Assembly (NCBI GenBank): GCA_013339895.1
Contig: JABACO010000080.1
Coordinates: 62,001-126,000, forward strand
Reading direction: 5' to 3'
Origin: Ephydatia muelleri
Taxonomy: Eukaryota > Porifera > Demospongiae > Spongillida > Spongillidae
DNA: 64,000 bases
The notes beneath the pieces are model-generated. The model searched no databases. It was given only the letters and a program-made list of their open reading frames with translations, and was not told the DNA's origin. Both the position numbers and the translations under genes were made by a program. Shown here piece after piece: positions 1 through 13,509 of the stretch (its first letter is position 1; the number at the start of each line of letters is the position of its first letter).

Positions 1-272
1 ACCTGAAAGATAAACAACTGTATAGTAAGTAGTACATCTATGGGAACTTTATAAACGGATGTGAGAAATATCTCACATTCATACATATGTAACAAGCTAG
101 ACTTTGACTACTCTTTTCTGCAGTAAATGACTAGACTGTCTGGCTTTTCATGTAGTGCATGTGACCTTTACACTTCCCTTGTATCCCTGTTTAAGTGCAT
201 TGATGTATGTAGAGAATATGTTTCTTGCATATGAGAGTGGGTGGCAGAACCAGTCCTGTTACACCTAGATCA

Positions 273-455
<183 letters not shown>

Positions 456-539
456 TGCTCTGCTAAGCATCGGAGACAAACTTTGTATGAGGATATACAT
501 GTAATTGGCTGTGGCATTGTCTCTAACAATGTGCAAGTT

Positions 540-1743
<1,204 letters not shown>

Positions 1744-1754
<11 letters not shown>

Positions 1755-2652
1755 ATGAGTGCGCGTTCGTGTGATCGGTGCTACGGAAGCAGAGGTGATG
1801 GATAGTATGGAGGGTGTGTGTGATTATGGTAAAAATACGAATGTGGGTATGTTGTGTGTGTGTGCATGATACCAGGAGTATAATTGCCCCTCCCCTACCC
1901 CACCCCCTTGGTAAAACTGATTCCCTGCTGGGCACTATAGCCATTTTTGTTCTCCAACATATAAGACTGCTCCGAACAGTGGCAAATATAGAATATTATA
2001 TCATGTTAGGACCAAGGGGTCTGGTTTGGACTACTCATTGAGCTAGGGGACGCTTTGCTTTTTTTACCATAAGAGATTTAATGATTCAGTTTTGCATCAT
2101 TGACACCATTATATTAATTAAATCAGGCAAAACCCTGCCTTTGATTATGGTATTGTCCCCCACTTGATATGCCTGTCCCCCCACTGGCCATATCATGACT
2201 GTTCTAATTGGTAAGAATAATAATGAATTTTATCCTATATATACATGCAAGTACAATTGTGTCTCTGTTATATTTCTGTGTGATTGTGTGTTTGTGTGTG
2301 TGCATGTGTGTGTGTGTTTGTGCATGTGTATGGGGTGAGTGTGTGGTTTGTAGCAGTATAGTGCTTGTATGGGAACATGGTTAGTGGATTTAAATTATTG
2401 ACTGATCTGTTCACTTGTCAGGCATATGTTCAAAAAGGTGAGAATGACATCTGTGACGATGGCAAGGAGATTGCAGAGGCAGAGGACTGGGAATCAACTG
2501 TGAAAGAAAATAGAGTAAGGACTTGAGGTAATGATTCACGTATCATCTGTCCCATGTCCCTTTACTTTCCATCACCTCTTCTCCAGAGCTCTCTCCATCC
2601 ATGTCTCATTCACCTTATTTCTCTCCCCAACTTTTCCACAGTAATCAGCTCT
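1744..2652 (+). repeat. left arm of large inverted duplication
   Basis: About 0.9 kb that recurs in reverse complement at 6467-7345 with only scattered differences. One difference is a roughly 27-bp stretch near 2075 that is absent from the other arm. The arm starts at the TG tract and ends at the CCACAGTAATCAGCTC stretch. It contains the 93-nt exon-like segment at 2422-2514. The two arms enclose a 3.8-kb centre. Confidence 0.92.
2422..2514 (+). CDS. possible internal exon (acidic peptide), unknown protein
   Basis: An open 93-nt segment sits between a good acceptor (CACTTGTCAG) and a good donor (GTAAGG) and is in phase 0. It encodes 31 residues rich in Asp and Glu, with the core DICDDGKEIAEAEDWES. 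I do not recognise the protein. The segment is duplicated in inverted orientation at 6601-6693. It could be an exon of the integrase-core gene that follows, or a stray exon carried by the duplication. No start or stop can be assigned. Confidence 0.4.
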
Positions 2653-2654
2653 CC

Positions 2655-2816
2655 ATCTGTCAATAGCACCCTGGACTGCTACCAAAGGGTATGGGGTCCA
2701 TTGGCGCGATCCTTTTAAGGTACCGGCTCCAGGAGCAGGGAGAGCCATCACTGCCAGTCTTCATAAGGCAAAGGTAAACCTTGCAAGGATCCAGCTGTAT
2801 GCAATGTGTTGTTTGA

Positions 2817-2875
<59 letters not shown>

Positions 2876-2970
2876 ATGCACGTACGCATGTGTGCGTGCT
2901 CTTCACCTCCCCTACCATGCATCTGTTCCATGTTTCTCACCTCTTCTCCCTCTCTCTCCCTTCATCTTTC
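2655..2970 (+). repeat. direct repeat, copy 1 (pairs with 5180-5500)
   Basis: About 315 bp that recurs in the same orientation at 5180-5500 with few substitutions. It runs from CACCCTGGACTGCTACC through a TG microsatellite (2818-2872 here) to CTCTTCTCCCTC. The two copies bracket the integrase-core remnant and the 3496-4734 element, as expected after a duplication associated with insertion. Confidence 0.9.
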
Positions 2971-5170
2971 ATTCAGAGTCTCCGAAAATCGTGTAGGAAT
3001 TGCACTACAAGCTGTTCATCCTGATTACCACAGAATGCGACTGAATGGAGCTTCTCGAAGTTTGAATCCACAACCATACCAAGCTGCTTATTTTGGAGAA
3101 AAACTCCATATCGATCAAAATGAAAAGCTTGTCATGTTTGGGGTTACCCCACATTTGTGCTATTGATGGCTACTCTGGGAAAATTGTTCAATTTGTCAGC
3201 ATGCCAGTGAAAAACCCTGTACAGATATATCAACACTTGTTCAGGTAAATAGTTGCACCAACTGGAAGCTGTATATCAGCTTATTTCTCCACCACAAAAC
3301 CATACAGACCAATACTTGTGGAGTATGGTTTATTTGACCAAATAAGAGTTGATCATCACAAGGAATGGACCTTAAGCCTCTTTGTGCAGGAGTCACTGGC
3401 TTACTTGCGGCACAGTGTTCAGAAGCCGCCGCACAGACAAGGGTCATCAACAATGGTAATATACCATGCACTTGTTCATTACTCTATTATACATACAGGG
3501 CGTTTGTGAAAGAGCGCAACACTTCTTAAAAATTCCTATAACTCACGATTGAAATTAATTAACTGCTTGGTTTCTTTAACAGCGCAACACTTTTTAAAAA
3601 TCCCTATAACTCAGGATTGAAATTAATTAACTGCTTGGTTTCTTTAACTTATGTTGCAGTAGTTAGGCAAATACTAACAATCCGATTATTGTTAGCAGTT
3701 AAGTAATTGTATCAAAACCCGCATAAATAAAATATTCAAATTTTATATTTATTTATTTATTTTTTACAATAATACAATAATATATTAATAAACACATAAA
3801 ACAAACATTTGTAAAAGTTTCTAAAATCATACAAAAAACTCTTCATCATCCCCATGCATTGTTCCCATTACTGATGCTGAATTGCCTCTCTGAATGGCAA
3901 CGGATAGCCTTTGGGCAAGATATTGAAAAGAGTTTGCTTCTCCTGACACTTGCCTCAACCGATGTCCCAGCTCTTTTAGGTTGTTCTCTGGCCATACACT
4001 CCTGATGTTTCTATAGCCACAGGGGTGAAGAAAAGGTGTGAGCTAAGGTGTTTGTACTTCTAGTCTTCTTATCCTCTGCTTGTTGGGCAACTGCTCCAAC
4101 TTGCTGTGCTGCGATTGTGGAGTAAGATGGTGCAAAAATATCTGGGCACGTGGCATCCCACACAAGAAGTTGGTCGCATTTCCATGGAACCGTTGTACAA
4201 AGGTATTCACAATTGCGGTTATAGAGAATTTATTTAAATAACTACTACTAAATAACACAACATTTGAATATGTGGTGGAACAGTAGTGATTTTAAGTTAT
4301 TAGGTCAAAAAGTGTGTTATTAACATTTAAGACCATAATTTGATAACTATGTTAAATAACCATCACTAATTAGTAAATGACGTAAAAAACACTATTTGAT
4401 TTAATTTACTGGCGAGTCATTAAAAATTAAAAACGTAGTGGTCATAAAGTTTGATTTGTTGTTTTGAATATTAACTAATAAAATGCCAGTCAAATTTCAT
4501 ACTTTACTGTTTGCAGTTTATAAATCATGTTATTAATTAAAATTTGTCGTAAATTTTAGTTAATTGCAAGCTATTTGATTTTATCTTTTGAACTGTTAAA
4601 GATAATGGAAAGGTAACAATGCAGTTTGTATTTGACTAAATGTATTTATCGTACGTTCGTAAATTCATTTATTAACAATGCTATTAAGGGATTATATTCA
4701 TTTAAAAGCATTGCGTTCTTTTGCAAACACCCTGTATAAATTGATTGTACTGTTTAACGTGGGGTCAAGGCAGGGAAAAAGGACCTGCACAAATTTTCTA
4801 GAATGGTGCATCAAAGTTTACATGCAATTAAAATGTTGCATAATTTAAAATTCAGGCACTGTAACTGCATGATGAACAGCCTAAATTCCAGTGCGTAAAA
4901 AAAGAATTTGTAGATATATGAAATGATTAGAAAACTTGAAAAAAATGCGCTCGGTCCCTTTTTTCTGCCGTGATCCCATACATTAATACTTCCACTCAGA
5001 ATCACACAGTTGAGCGCTGCTGGCCTGAAGTGAATCATCGTGTCAACTATCCCATAAAATCTTGCTTGAATCAAATGCAAGATAGAGGGGACTTTGATTT
5101 AGACTCAATGACCCACAAATATTGTGTATCTTGGGTCACACTCCATGTCTCTACAGTGGGAGTAAGGCTA
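2970..5170 (+). pseudogene. integrase-core (rve-like) domain protein, broken remnant
   Basis: Three separated pieces match the single-gene integrase-core proteins that are abundant in sponges, cnidarians and fish. First, 2975-3245 contains RVSENRVGIALQAVHP and YFGEKLHIDQNEKLVMFGVT, then after a frameshift IDGYSGKIV; the Asp of HIDQNEK and that of IDGYSG fit the start of a DDE core. Second, 3305-3470 contains VEYGLFDQIRVDHHKEW, the second catalytic region. Third, 4985-5165 contains NHTVERCWPEVNHRVNYPIK and MTHKYCVSW, the conserved C-terminal part. The 3496-4734 element lies between the second and third pieces. The frameshift after GVT and the missing joins make it a pseudogene. Introns are likely, with an acceptor near 2976. 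The identification is from recalled family motifs. Confidence 0.75.
3496..4734. mobile_element. Tc1/mariner-like element, non-autonomous, TA target duplication
   Basis: The ends are inverted repeats: CAGGGCGTTTGTGAAAGAGC at 3496 and, read from the other strand, CAGGGTGTTTGCAAAAGAAC ending at 4734. TA flanks each side (3494-3495, 4735-4736). Length is 1239 bp. The interior is AT-rich and includes a tandem pair of 67-bp units (about 3514-3650). A frameshifted minus-strand stretch at about 3870-4258 has a vague mariner C-terminal look (PNNLKELGHRL-like), which I rate as weak. It inserted into the integrase-core gene. Confidence 0.8.
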
Positions 5171-5179
5171 TTTACAATC

Positions 5180-5340
5180 CATCTGTCAATAACACCCTGG
5201 ACTGCTACCAAAGGGTATGGGGTCCATTGGCGCGATCCTTTTAAGGTACCGGCTCCAGGAGCAGGGAGAGTCATCACTGCCAGTCTTCATAAGGCAAAGG
5301 TAAACCTTGCAAGGATCCAGCTGTATGCAATGTGTTGTTT

Positions 5341-5395
<55 letters not shown>

Positions 5396-5500
5396 CGAGA
5401 TGCACGTACGCATGTGTGCGTGCTCTTCACCTCCCCTACCATGCATCTGTTCCATGTTTCTCACCTCTTCTCCCTCCCTCTCCTCCATCTTTCATTCACC
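5180..5500 (+). repeat. direct repeat, copy 2 (pairs with 2655-2970)
   Basis: Near-identical to 2655-2970, including the TG tract at 5344-5392 and the following CGAGATGCACGTACGCATG. The frame of the integrase remnant runs into it at the 5' side, so an open frame of 181 codons spans 4970-5515. Its second half is repeat-derived. Confidence 0.9.
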
Positions 5501-5509
5501 CTATTTCTC

Positions 5510-6466
5510 TCTTAGCCCCACCCCCTTCCTCCCTAACCTTGTCCACAGTAATCAGCTCTCCATCAGTCAATAACACATGTCCCACCTCCTGGCCTCAACA
5601 CCTCCCAAGAACAGTTGCACTACCTGGCCCACCAGAAGGATGTGGCCTCCATTAGTGGCCTGCTCCAGTTAAGGCACAGGCTCAGGTGCTGGTCTCCCGG
5701 AACTTTTGAGCATTAGTAGTTTTGCCTACTTTGATTAGTTCTTTTGAAATGAATCATGAATGAATTGAAGAGTAATAATCTATATACAATCAGAATTTCT
5801 TTCTACATGTATTTCAACTGATACAACTATTCATGGTTTCCTGATTGTGGAAAACCATAAACACTATTATATCCAGACTTGTCCATGGTATTTCATGCTA
5901 TCAGCAATAATAATTGTAATCCATTTATAGAATCTGTGAAACTGTATATTCATCTGACAGAAGCTCTTGCTATTTGAAACTTGGTCTATTGTACTTACTG
6001 TCTTGGCAGTGATGAATTGATGCTTATAATATTCAATTAAAAACATTTATCATGGTGTAATGGTGATCTCCCTCATTCATACCACCTGACCTCTGCCTCC
6101 TCATATGTATAGTCATATGCCTTCAATCAGAGGTGAAGAATCCTCAGTAGACAAACACTAGTGTGCCCAATATTATTGGTGGAATTGACGATTGCGCTCA
6201 GCAATCAAGCCATCCCTTCCAGCCAGTGGATCATTCCCAAAATGACTTTCCAGGGTTAAATGGCCACCCATGTCCACAAATTGAGATGTTGCAAAATGAG
6301 CATCAGGGATAATTTCAGATGGCAGCCTCCTTGTTCTAGCATTTGCCATTCGTTCATTTGGAATGCCCTTTCCTGCATAAGGGGCACATTTAGGTGGTCA
6401 AGAGGTCTAGAATTATGGCAGAACAAGTTCACAAACCTGGAATATTGTGGCACTTCCATACACGAG
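5510..6466. other. gene-free centre of the inverted duplication
   Basis: No recognisable coding sequence. The first 200 bp are C/T-rich (CCACCCCCTTCCTCCC), resembling the T/C-rich stretch near 2600. The rest is AT-rich unique sequence. Confidence 0.5.
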
Positions 6467-7336
6467 CTGATTACTGTGGAAAAGATGTGGAGAGAAATAA
6501 GGTGAATGAGACATGGATGGAGAGAGCTCTGGAGAAGAGGTGATGGAAAGTAAAGGGACATGGGACAGATGATACGTGAATCATTACCTCAAGTCCTTAC
6601 TCTATTTTCTTTCACAGTTGATTCCCAGTCCTCTGCCTCTGCAATCTCCTTGCCATCGTCACAGATGTCATTCTCACCTTTTTGAACATATGCCTGACAA
6701 GTGAACAGATCAGTCAATAATTTAAATCCACTAACCACGTTCCCATACAAGCACTATACTGCTACAAACCACACACTCACCCCATACACATGCACAAACA
6801 CACACACACATGCACACACACAAACACACAATCACACAGAAATATAACAGAGACACAATTGTACTTGCATGTATATATAGGATAAAATTCATTATTTTTC
6901 TTACCAATTAGAACAGTCATGATATGGCCAGTGGGGGGACAGGCATATCAAGTGGGGGACAATACCATAATCAAAGGCAGGGCTTTGCCTGATTTAATTA
7001 ATATAATGGTGTCTCTTATGGTAAAAAAAGCAAAGCGTCCCCTAGGCTCAGTGAGTAGTCCAAACCAGACCCCTTGGTCCTAACATGATATAATATTCTA
7101 TATTTGCCACTGTTCGGAGCAGTCTTACATGTTGGAGAACAAAAATGGCTATAGTGCCCAGCAGGGAATCAGTTTTACCAAGGGGGTGGGGTAGGGGAGG
7201 GGCAATTATACTCCTGGTATCATGCACACACACACAACATACCCACATTCGTATTTTTACCATAATCACACACACCCTCCATACTATCCATCACCTCTGC
7301 TTCCGTAGCACCGATCACACGAACGCGCACTCATAG

Positions 7337-7345
<9 letters not shown>
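6467..7345 (-). repeat. right arm of large inverted duplication
   Basis: Reverse complement of 1744-2652, carrying the same 93-nt exon-like segment on the minus strand (6601-6693). At its outer end it runs into a CA tract (7340-7385). That tract is interrupted by the 7386-9160 element and resumes at 9161, so the transposon entered after the inverted duplication or its microsatellite existed. Confidence 0.92.
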
Positions 7346-7376
<31 letters not shown>

Positions 7377-7584
7377 CACACACACTAGTCTCGTACCCAG
7401 ACCCACCATGACGTAAGTGTTTATCGCTTACAGTATAAACACTACGACAGGTGGGTCTGGGAATATCGTCGAACATTTTTGTTCCAGCGTCCCTGATTTT
7501 TGACGACGGAAGTTTACATCTAAATTTAGATTTACGTAATATCCGTGCTCACACAAATTAATTTGCAACCACTCAACTTTTACG

Positions 7585-7890
7585 ATGAACTGCTGCAAAG
7601 TATGCTCAACCCCTGTTATGCAACGAAGGAACAGAAAGAAGCTTGGAGCGCTGTCGACGAATTGCTGCATCAACAAATTGGTGGATCTAGCTACGCAGTC
7701 GGGTTGGGACCATGAAGATGCGCGAAAAAAATTTGCGGTCCAAGGCTATGTGTGTTTGACGTGTTATCGTACTGTTGATAAGTGTTCATCTTTGGAGAGT
7801 TTACTTCAAACACAGACACACAGACAACATTGGTCCTTGTACAATCACCATCCTTGGCGCCTAGGCACCTGCTCGCTTTGTCTGATCTAG
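7585..7890 (+). pseudogene. N-terminal Cys-rich part of the DUF6589-type transposon protein
   Basis: An open frame begins ATGAACTGCTGCAAAGTATG just inside the left TIR. It encodes a Cys-pair motif (CCKVCSTPV), then RRNRKKLGALS, then GYVCLTCYRTVDK. The arrangement matches exon 1 of the larger element at 53140 (CKLCVDPV, KNRRQLASLS, GYVCKKCFNAIAK) although the sequences are diverged. Paired CxxC motifs suggest a small zinc-binding domain. After about residue 75 the frame runs into CAGACACACAGACA repeat-like sequence, and the rest of the gene, including the DUF6589 core, is missing. Confidence 0.7.
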
Positions 7891-8189
7891 TTGTGATATC
7901 ACTCTTATGACAGCTGTCAATGCTAACATATGGGGTGCTGAATACTTAGCAGCTGTCCCTATATAATCACTTCTCACACAAAGGGGATGAATGATAGTTG
8001 GACAGGAAAGCTTTACATTTACAATCAGTGCACTCACAGTTCTTTCACAACATGCACAACCCATAACTTGTGCTGTTGAACAGACAAAGTAAGAGCATAA
8101 TAATAGAATGCCTGCACATCTGTTGTTGAACACTACTTCTTCATTTCTTTTGAGGTAGTTCTAATGCTGAGGTCAGATTTGTTTACATA

Positions 8190-8946
8190 AATTACTGCAC
8201 TAGATGCCTGACCATTTCACCCAGCTCTAGCACATCGGCAGAAGGCCTCCAGTGAATAACCTGGTTGACACCTGCACAATCTATCCCCATACCAAATGCA
8301 ATAGTACACACTACTATGCGAAGAGAGGCAGTTGCACAGGAGAATGATTTTACAATGCTTTCCTGAATCTCCTTTTGGGTGACACTAGTGTACATGTCCA
8401 CTAGTCTGAATTTGGACATATTATAGGCCATGCAGATATCGGCTAGTAAATTCATGCTTCAAGAGTGGAGAGGAAAAAGTCATATATTGATGCACAGACT
8501 TCACATCGCCGACAGAAGATGATAACTCGGGGCATTTTGGTTCATTACATAACTTAGCAGCAAGTGGGGCAAACGTTTCCTCTACAATTCCTCTTTCTTT
8601 CGAATTCACCCAGTAGGACATATTGGCCTTGTCTGGGACATGGCAATGATGACAGGATCTTTCATTCCTAGAATGCAATGTATTTTCTTCCTAGTTGTGA
8701 CTGTGGCGAGAGTAAAGGTGAAACAACGACAACAATGGTGCCTTCGCTGCCGCGTAAGTGGTCAAATGCAAACGGTAGAACAGCATAAATAAGGGACTTT
8801 CCACTTCCAGTAGCCAGACTAACAAAGACGTCATTCCCTTGCAAGAATTTCTTTGCAGCGTGCAATTGTTGCTCTCGAAGATCATGGTATCCTAATCTAC
8901 GGGCAGCATGCAATATTGACTCCTCTATCGGGCCTTCATCCGACAT
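8190..8946 (-). pseudogene. RecQ-family helicase remnant of the transposon
   Basis: The start ATG at 8946 lies just inside the right TIR. The first segment encodes RRLGYHDLREQQLHAAKKF and then ATGSGKSLIYAVLPFAFD, the Q-like and Walker A region, where one would expect PTGSGKS. The central part with the DEAH box is deleted. Downstream pieces in other frames encode YVWVN-like and KFRLVDMYTSVTQKE, then TIAFGMGIDCAGVNQVIHW, the RecQ motif V region. A Cys-rich tail (about 8000-8110) resembles the zinc-binding region. Several frameshifts and stops make it non-functional. Confidence 0.85.
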
Positions 8947-9160
8947 CGCAAATGCAAATTGCGTTTGAGTATTAGTTTATATCATATACCAAGCACATTA
9001 CGCACATTACGTAAATCTAAATTTAGACGTAAACTTCCGTCTTCAAAAATCAGGGACGCTGGAACAAAAATGTTCGACGATATTCCCAGACCCACCTGTC
9101 GTAGTGTTTATACTGTAAGCGATAAACACTTACGTCATGGTGGGTCTGGGTACGAGACTA

Positions 9161-9360
9161 CACACACACACACACGCATACACACTCACACTCACTCTCA
9201 CACACACACACATGCACACACAGACACATGCAGATACACACGCATGCACAGTGTGTGCGTATGTAGCGTATTGAGGTCCAACAAGGGGCTACGCCCAACT
9301 ACATAGACTCCCACGCACACACGCGCACACACACACACAAACACACACACACACACACAC
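9161..9360. repeat. CA-rich microsatellite resumed after the insertion
   Basis: CA tract with GT, AT and TC interruptions. It contains a non-repeat island at 9248-9308 and ends in pure CA at 9330-9360. It continues the tract at 7340-7385 that the transposon split. Confidence 0.9.
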
Positions 9361-9701
9361 CCCAGCAAAAAATCCGTACAAGATCTATGCACGATCGTTT
9401 CGTCAAATTTACATCGTACTATAATCAAATTACGATGGTTGCAAAGAAGCAGCACGGTGCACCGTCAAAGTGATCATATACGATCGTTGAATATCTTAGA
9501 TTATAATGAATATACATTTATGCATGGTTCTATTTGCTTAATATGTACATCGTTCTTGATCGATCAGGAGCATGCACGTATATAGTTTTTTCCGATAAGC
9601 ACTCATTCGTGTCCATTCTAATAATGTACCGCCTAATACGAAAATTTCAGATAGAGTATGAAAAATACCGTTCGTAGTATCAAAAAGCCTAACATAGAAG
9701 A
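9361..9701 (+). mobile_element. transposon terminus, CCCAGCAAAAAAT family (left-facing end)
   Basis: The CA tract stops abruptly at CCCAGCAAAAAATCCGTAC (9361). The same 19-20 bp with two changes occurs in inverted orientation at 29409-29428. The following few hundred bp are peppered with ACGATC/GATCGT-type words, as is the sequence next to the other end. No open frame is seen. The two sites may be ends of one element or of two separate copies of one family. Confidence 0.55.
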
Positions 9702-11070
9702 ACAAGGATCGTGCTGTTTCGATAGCAATCGTTTATTGAAAAAAGAATTTAAAAATTAGTACGAAATAGTACGAAATAGTACGATTTGTAACGACGGATG
9801 CGCACGTGCTAGGCGTTAAGAAAAAAGTACCTCCACTGAGATTCGAACCTTTGACTTTCCTACTACTACGAAACTGTCAACATTACCACAAGCCAACTAT
9901 GACATGACACTATATGTCCTCTTTCCAACCAAGAACATGCGAACAATGAAAAGCTACATGTGTTATATATAAGATCCGCAAATCTTTAAATTGGTATAAC
10001 TTTAGAACTAAGCATTGCTATTTAAAACAAAAGCATGCCAATGATTAACATGAAGTTATGAATTGTAGGTATTAAAAGGTAGTACCTGTTTATTTAATCT
10101 GTTCTGGAGTTATACAATTTTGGATCACCCTGTACCTTTCATTTCTGTGAGGTTCTTTTCGGTAGCACAACATCAGACTGGCTGGGCCAATGCAATGGCC
10201 ATCCCCTGAGCAGAAAGTTTGTCGCACTCGTAGAGTATTGTGTGCCCGTGCACAGATTGTAAATAGAACAAGCGTAAGATAAATAAGGATCGTGCTGTTT
10301 CGATAGCAATCGTTCATTGAAAAATAATGAATTTAACAATTAGTACGAAATAGTACGAAATAGTACGATTTGTAACGACGGATGCGCACGTGCTAGGCGT
10401 TAAGAAAAAAGTACCTCCACCAAGATTCGAACCTTTGACTTTCCTACTATGAAACTGTCAACATTACCGCACGCCAACTATATTTCCAGCCAAGAAAATG
10501 GGGACAATGAAGAGCTACATGTGTTACAGAGGGTAAGATCGCAAATCTTTAAATTGGTATAACTTTAGAACTAAGCATTGCTATTTAAACCCAAAAGCAT
10601 GCCAATGATTAACATGAAGTTATGAATTGTAGTTACTAAAAGGTAGTGCTCTGTTTATTTAATCTATGTTCTGTTCTGGAGTTATACAATTTTGCGCAAC
10701 TTTTGGATCACCCCTGTACCTTTCATTTCTGTTAGGTTCTTTTCGGTAGCACAACATCAGACTGGCTGGGCCAATGCAATGGCCATCCCCTGAGCAGAAA
10801 GTTTGTCGCACTCGTAGAGTATTGTGTGCCCGTGCACAGATTGTAAATAGAACAAGCGTAAGATAAACAAGGATCGTGCTGTTTCGATAGCAATCGTTCA
10901 TTGAAAAAAATGAAATTTAAAAATTAGTACGAAATTGTACGAAATAGTACGATTTGTAACGACGGATGCGCACGTGCTAGGCGTTAAGAAAAAAGTACCT
11001 CAACTGAGATTCGAACCTTTGACTTTCCTACTACGAAACTGTCAACATTGCTTCATCCCAACTATGACAT
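9702..11070 (+). repeat. 582-bp tandem repeat, about 2.3 copies
   Basis: Units start at about 9702, 10283 and 10867, each with AAGGATCGTGCTGTTTCGAT. They share a GTACGAAATAGTACGA stretch, a tRNA-like segment, and CAGACTGGCTGGGCCAATGC. The third copy is truncated near 11070, although decayed similarity (GGCAATGGCCATTC, GTGCACAGATT) continues to about 11195. Each unit resembles the sequence style of the 9361 terminus, so the array may belong to the same element. Confidence 0.9.
9832..9903 (-). ncRNA. tRNA-like pol III module (SINE-like), copy 1
   Basis: On the minus strand, TTGGCTTGTGGTAATG resembles a tRNA A box and GGTTCGAATCTCAGTGG matches a B box with the T-loop. They are followed by GTACTTTTTTC, a pol III-type terminator. 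The spacing is about right for a tRNA head. No clean cloverleaf acceptor stem was found, so a tRNA-derived SINE or decayed tRNA is more likely than a functional tRNA. The same module recurs at about 10412-10478 and 10995-11062. Confidence 0.5.
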
Positions 11071-11647
<577 letters not shown>

Positions 11648-13505
11648 CTGTCCTTCCTAACGCACCCTTACATCCACAGTCCATCCTCACACAGGAGGAA
11701 GAGGAGGGTCAAGAGGTCTTGCCACTGAGCTGACACTGAGCTGATTGGTCAAAATACACAACCATCTTTTCTAATACAGCATCCACCTCCAAGTCCAGCT
11801 TCCTTTATGCAAGATTACTGCAGTATCTTGTAGAGACATTGTCTCCATTGATATATAGCACACTTCTAACAATGGCACACCTGGGTACCAGCATAACAGT
11901 AACAATAGTAACATCACATACCCGAACACAGGTTACAGTTTAAATTCCTGAGTGAGTCACTGACAAAGATCTTGTTGCCTATCTCCCAAGACACACTGCA
12001 GTTGTCCAGTACAAAGTGTGTGGTGAGTATAATAAAGAGAGAAAGAGAGTATGGTGAACACCTGGGTGACCAAGGAAAGGAAGAACAGATGATGAGCACA
12101 TCGACGAGATATACGAGAATGATTTATCTGGATACGAGTCTGTGCTATGTTACTGTAGATAAACTTAAGGTTGCGATGTGCCTGAGGGGGTAGGGAGGAA
12201 TCAACCTCACCTGCCAAATATTTCACTGAGGTACATCAGTGCATCACGCACTGCTTTTTCTCCAACCCAAAAACAACTTCAGCAGTCCAGGTTACATGTA
12301 CACTTGTTCTGATGTGTGTATGAGTATGCGTACTACATGGGCCTGCACTCTGGGTCGCACATGGCTGGCTTATATACGGATGGATTTTGCTACCAATGAA
12401 ACCCAAGATGTAATTAATGATCCGCTAGAGGAACTCCTGAATATGAATCCCACTGGTGTGGTAATGACATTCGATCGTTCATTCATTTATGATTTATTAA
12501 GCAGCTAGATGTTATCAGGTATACCCAACCTGCATAGATTAAAAGAATTTGACATTCCTACTCGTACCGTTGTAAAAAACAGATCTTGACTGGTAACACT
12601 ATACCTTAATTGTTTGAGTAATTCCATCATGCGTAACATGACGTGTGCAGTGTGGTTCATGCATGAATTATGACCCACGTAAAAAGTCACCCGTCCACAT
12701 GTCGGAGCAAGGTTACAAGTCGGGTTACGCTGTCATAATAACGTGAAATTCCCATGCAAGTGACTCAGGAATGTTTTCATTGTATTCTGAGCAGGTATAA
12801 GCTATAAAATACGTAGCTTTGTGCGTTTATCGTTTGTTATGATGCCCCGCCCCTTGCTTTATATACCGGGCCGTCAAGTACGATGCTCTGCATTGTATTC
12901 TGAATAGTTATTAGCCACAGTATCACTTAGTTTTGAACGTGCTGCCTAGTTTGTGGGGATTCTGCGTTGTTTACATGTAGCGACAGGATCTTCTCAATCG
13001 ACGATTAGTCAAATATACAAAAGGCTCAGAAAATGCTTTCCACTATATTCTGAGTAGCTGCAGTATAACTGTAATTGCAACGTGCTCTTGTAAACATTTC
13101 TCACATGTCAAACCATTGTTAATAGGTTGAACTAAGTATCCTTATACGTGTACTGGCCGTGCTCAGCAGTCGCGACTAATCATTAATGCACAAACAGCCG
13201 GACTGTTTGAGTGTGATAATTTATGATGAATCAGCGAAAGGGTCTTGACAAAATCCGTCTCTTGCCTGTCGCACTGTCTCTTCAAAGCAAGGCTTGACAA
13301 ATCCCCGGAAATTCAGCATCTGCGAACTCGTTGAAAATTGGTATTACACACTCGTCCGCCTCATCTGAAGCTGGATCTTCCAGGGATGCCACGATGCACA
13401 CCTTCTCTCTCCTCTCTCTCTCTCCCCTTTCCGTATTGCCTGCAGTGCTTCTGGTTCTGGTAGTGGTGCTGGTCCAGGTGCTGTGCTCACAGGTGTTGGT
13501 CTTTT
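11648..13505. other. gene-free stretch
   Basis: I see no convincing gene. Open frames at 11972-12193 and 12239-12508 show no known motif. A loosely repeated word, CATTGTATTCTGAGTAG-like, occurs at about 12778, 12892 and 13040 and suggests a degenerate repeat with roughly 115-150-bp spacing. A short CTCTCTCTCT run lies near 13405. Confidence 0.4.
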
Positions 13506-13509
13506 CTGT

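Larger units (their letters stand above)
7386..9160. mobile_element. short DUF6589/RecQ-type TIR transposon, inserted in a CA tract
   Basis: It begins TAGTCTCGTACCCAGACCC at 7386 and ends with the reverse complement at 9160. The terminal inverted repeats are about 155 bp (7386-7540, 9006-9160) with two mismatches seen. The flanks are CACACACAC on both sides, compatible with a 9-bp target duplication within the microsatellite. The 1775-bp interior keeps only the start of a plus-strand Cys-rich gene and pieces of a minus-strand RecQ helicase, so it is an internally deleted, non-autonomous relative of the 52934-58924 element. The first about 19 bp of the TIR are shared with that element; the inner TIR sequence differs, so it is a different subfamily. 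Confidence 0.9.

Noticed and set aside
9832-9903. Functional tRNA gene
   Set aside because: Internal boxes are present but I could not build a normal acceptor stem or anticodon arm by eye, and it occurs in a tandem repeat.
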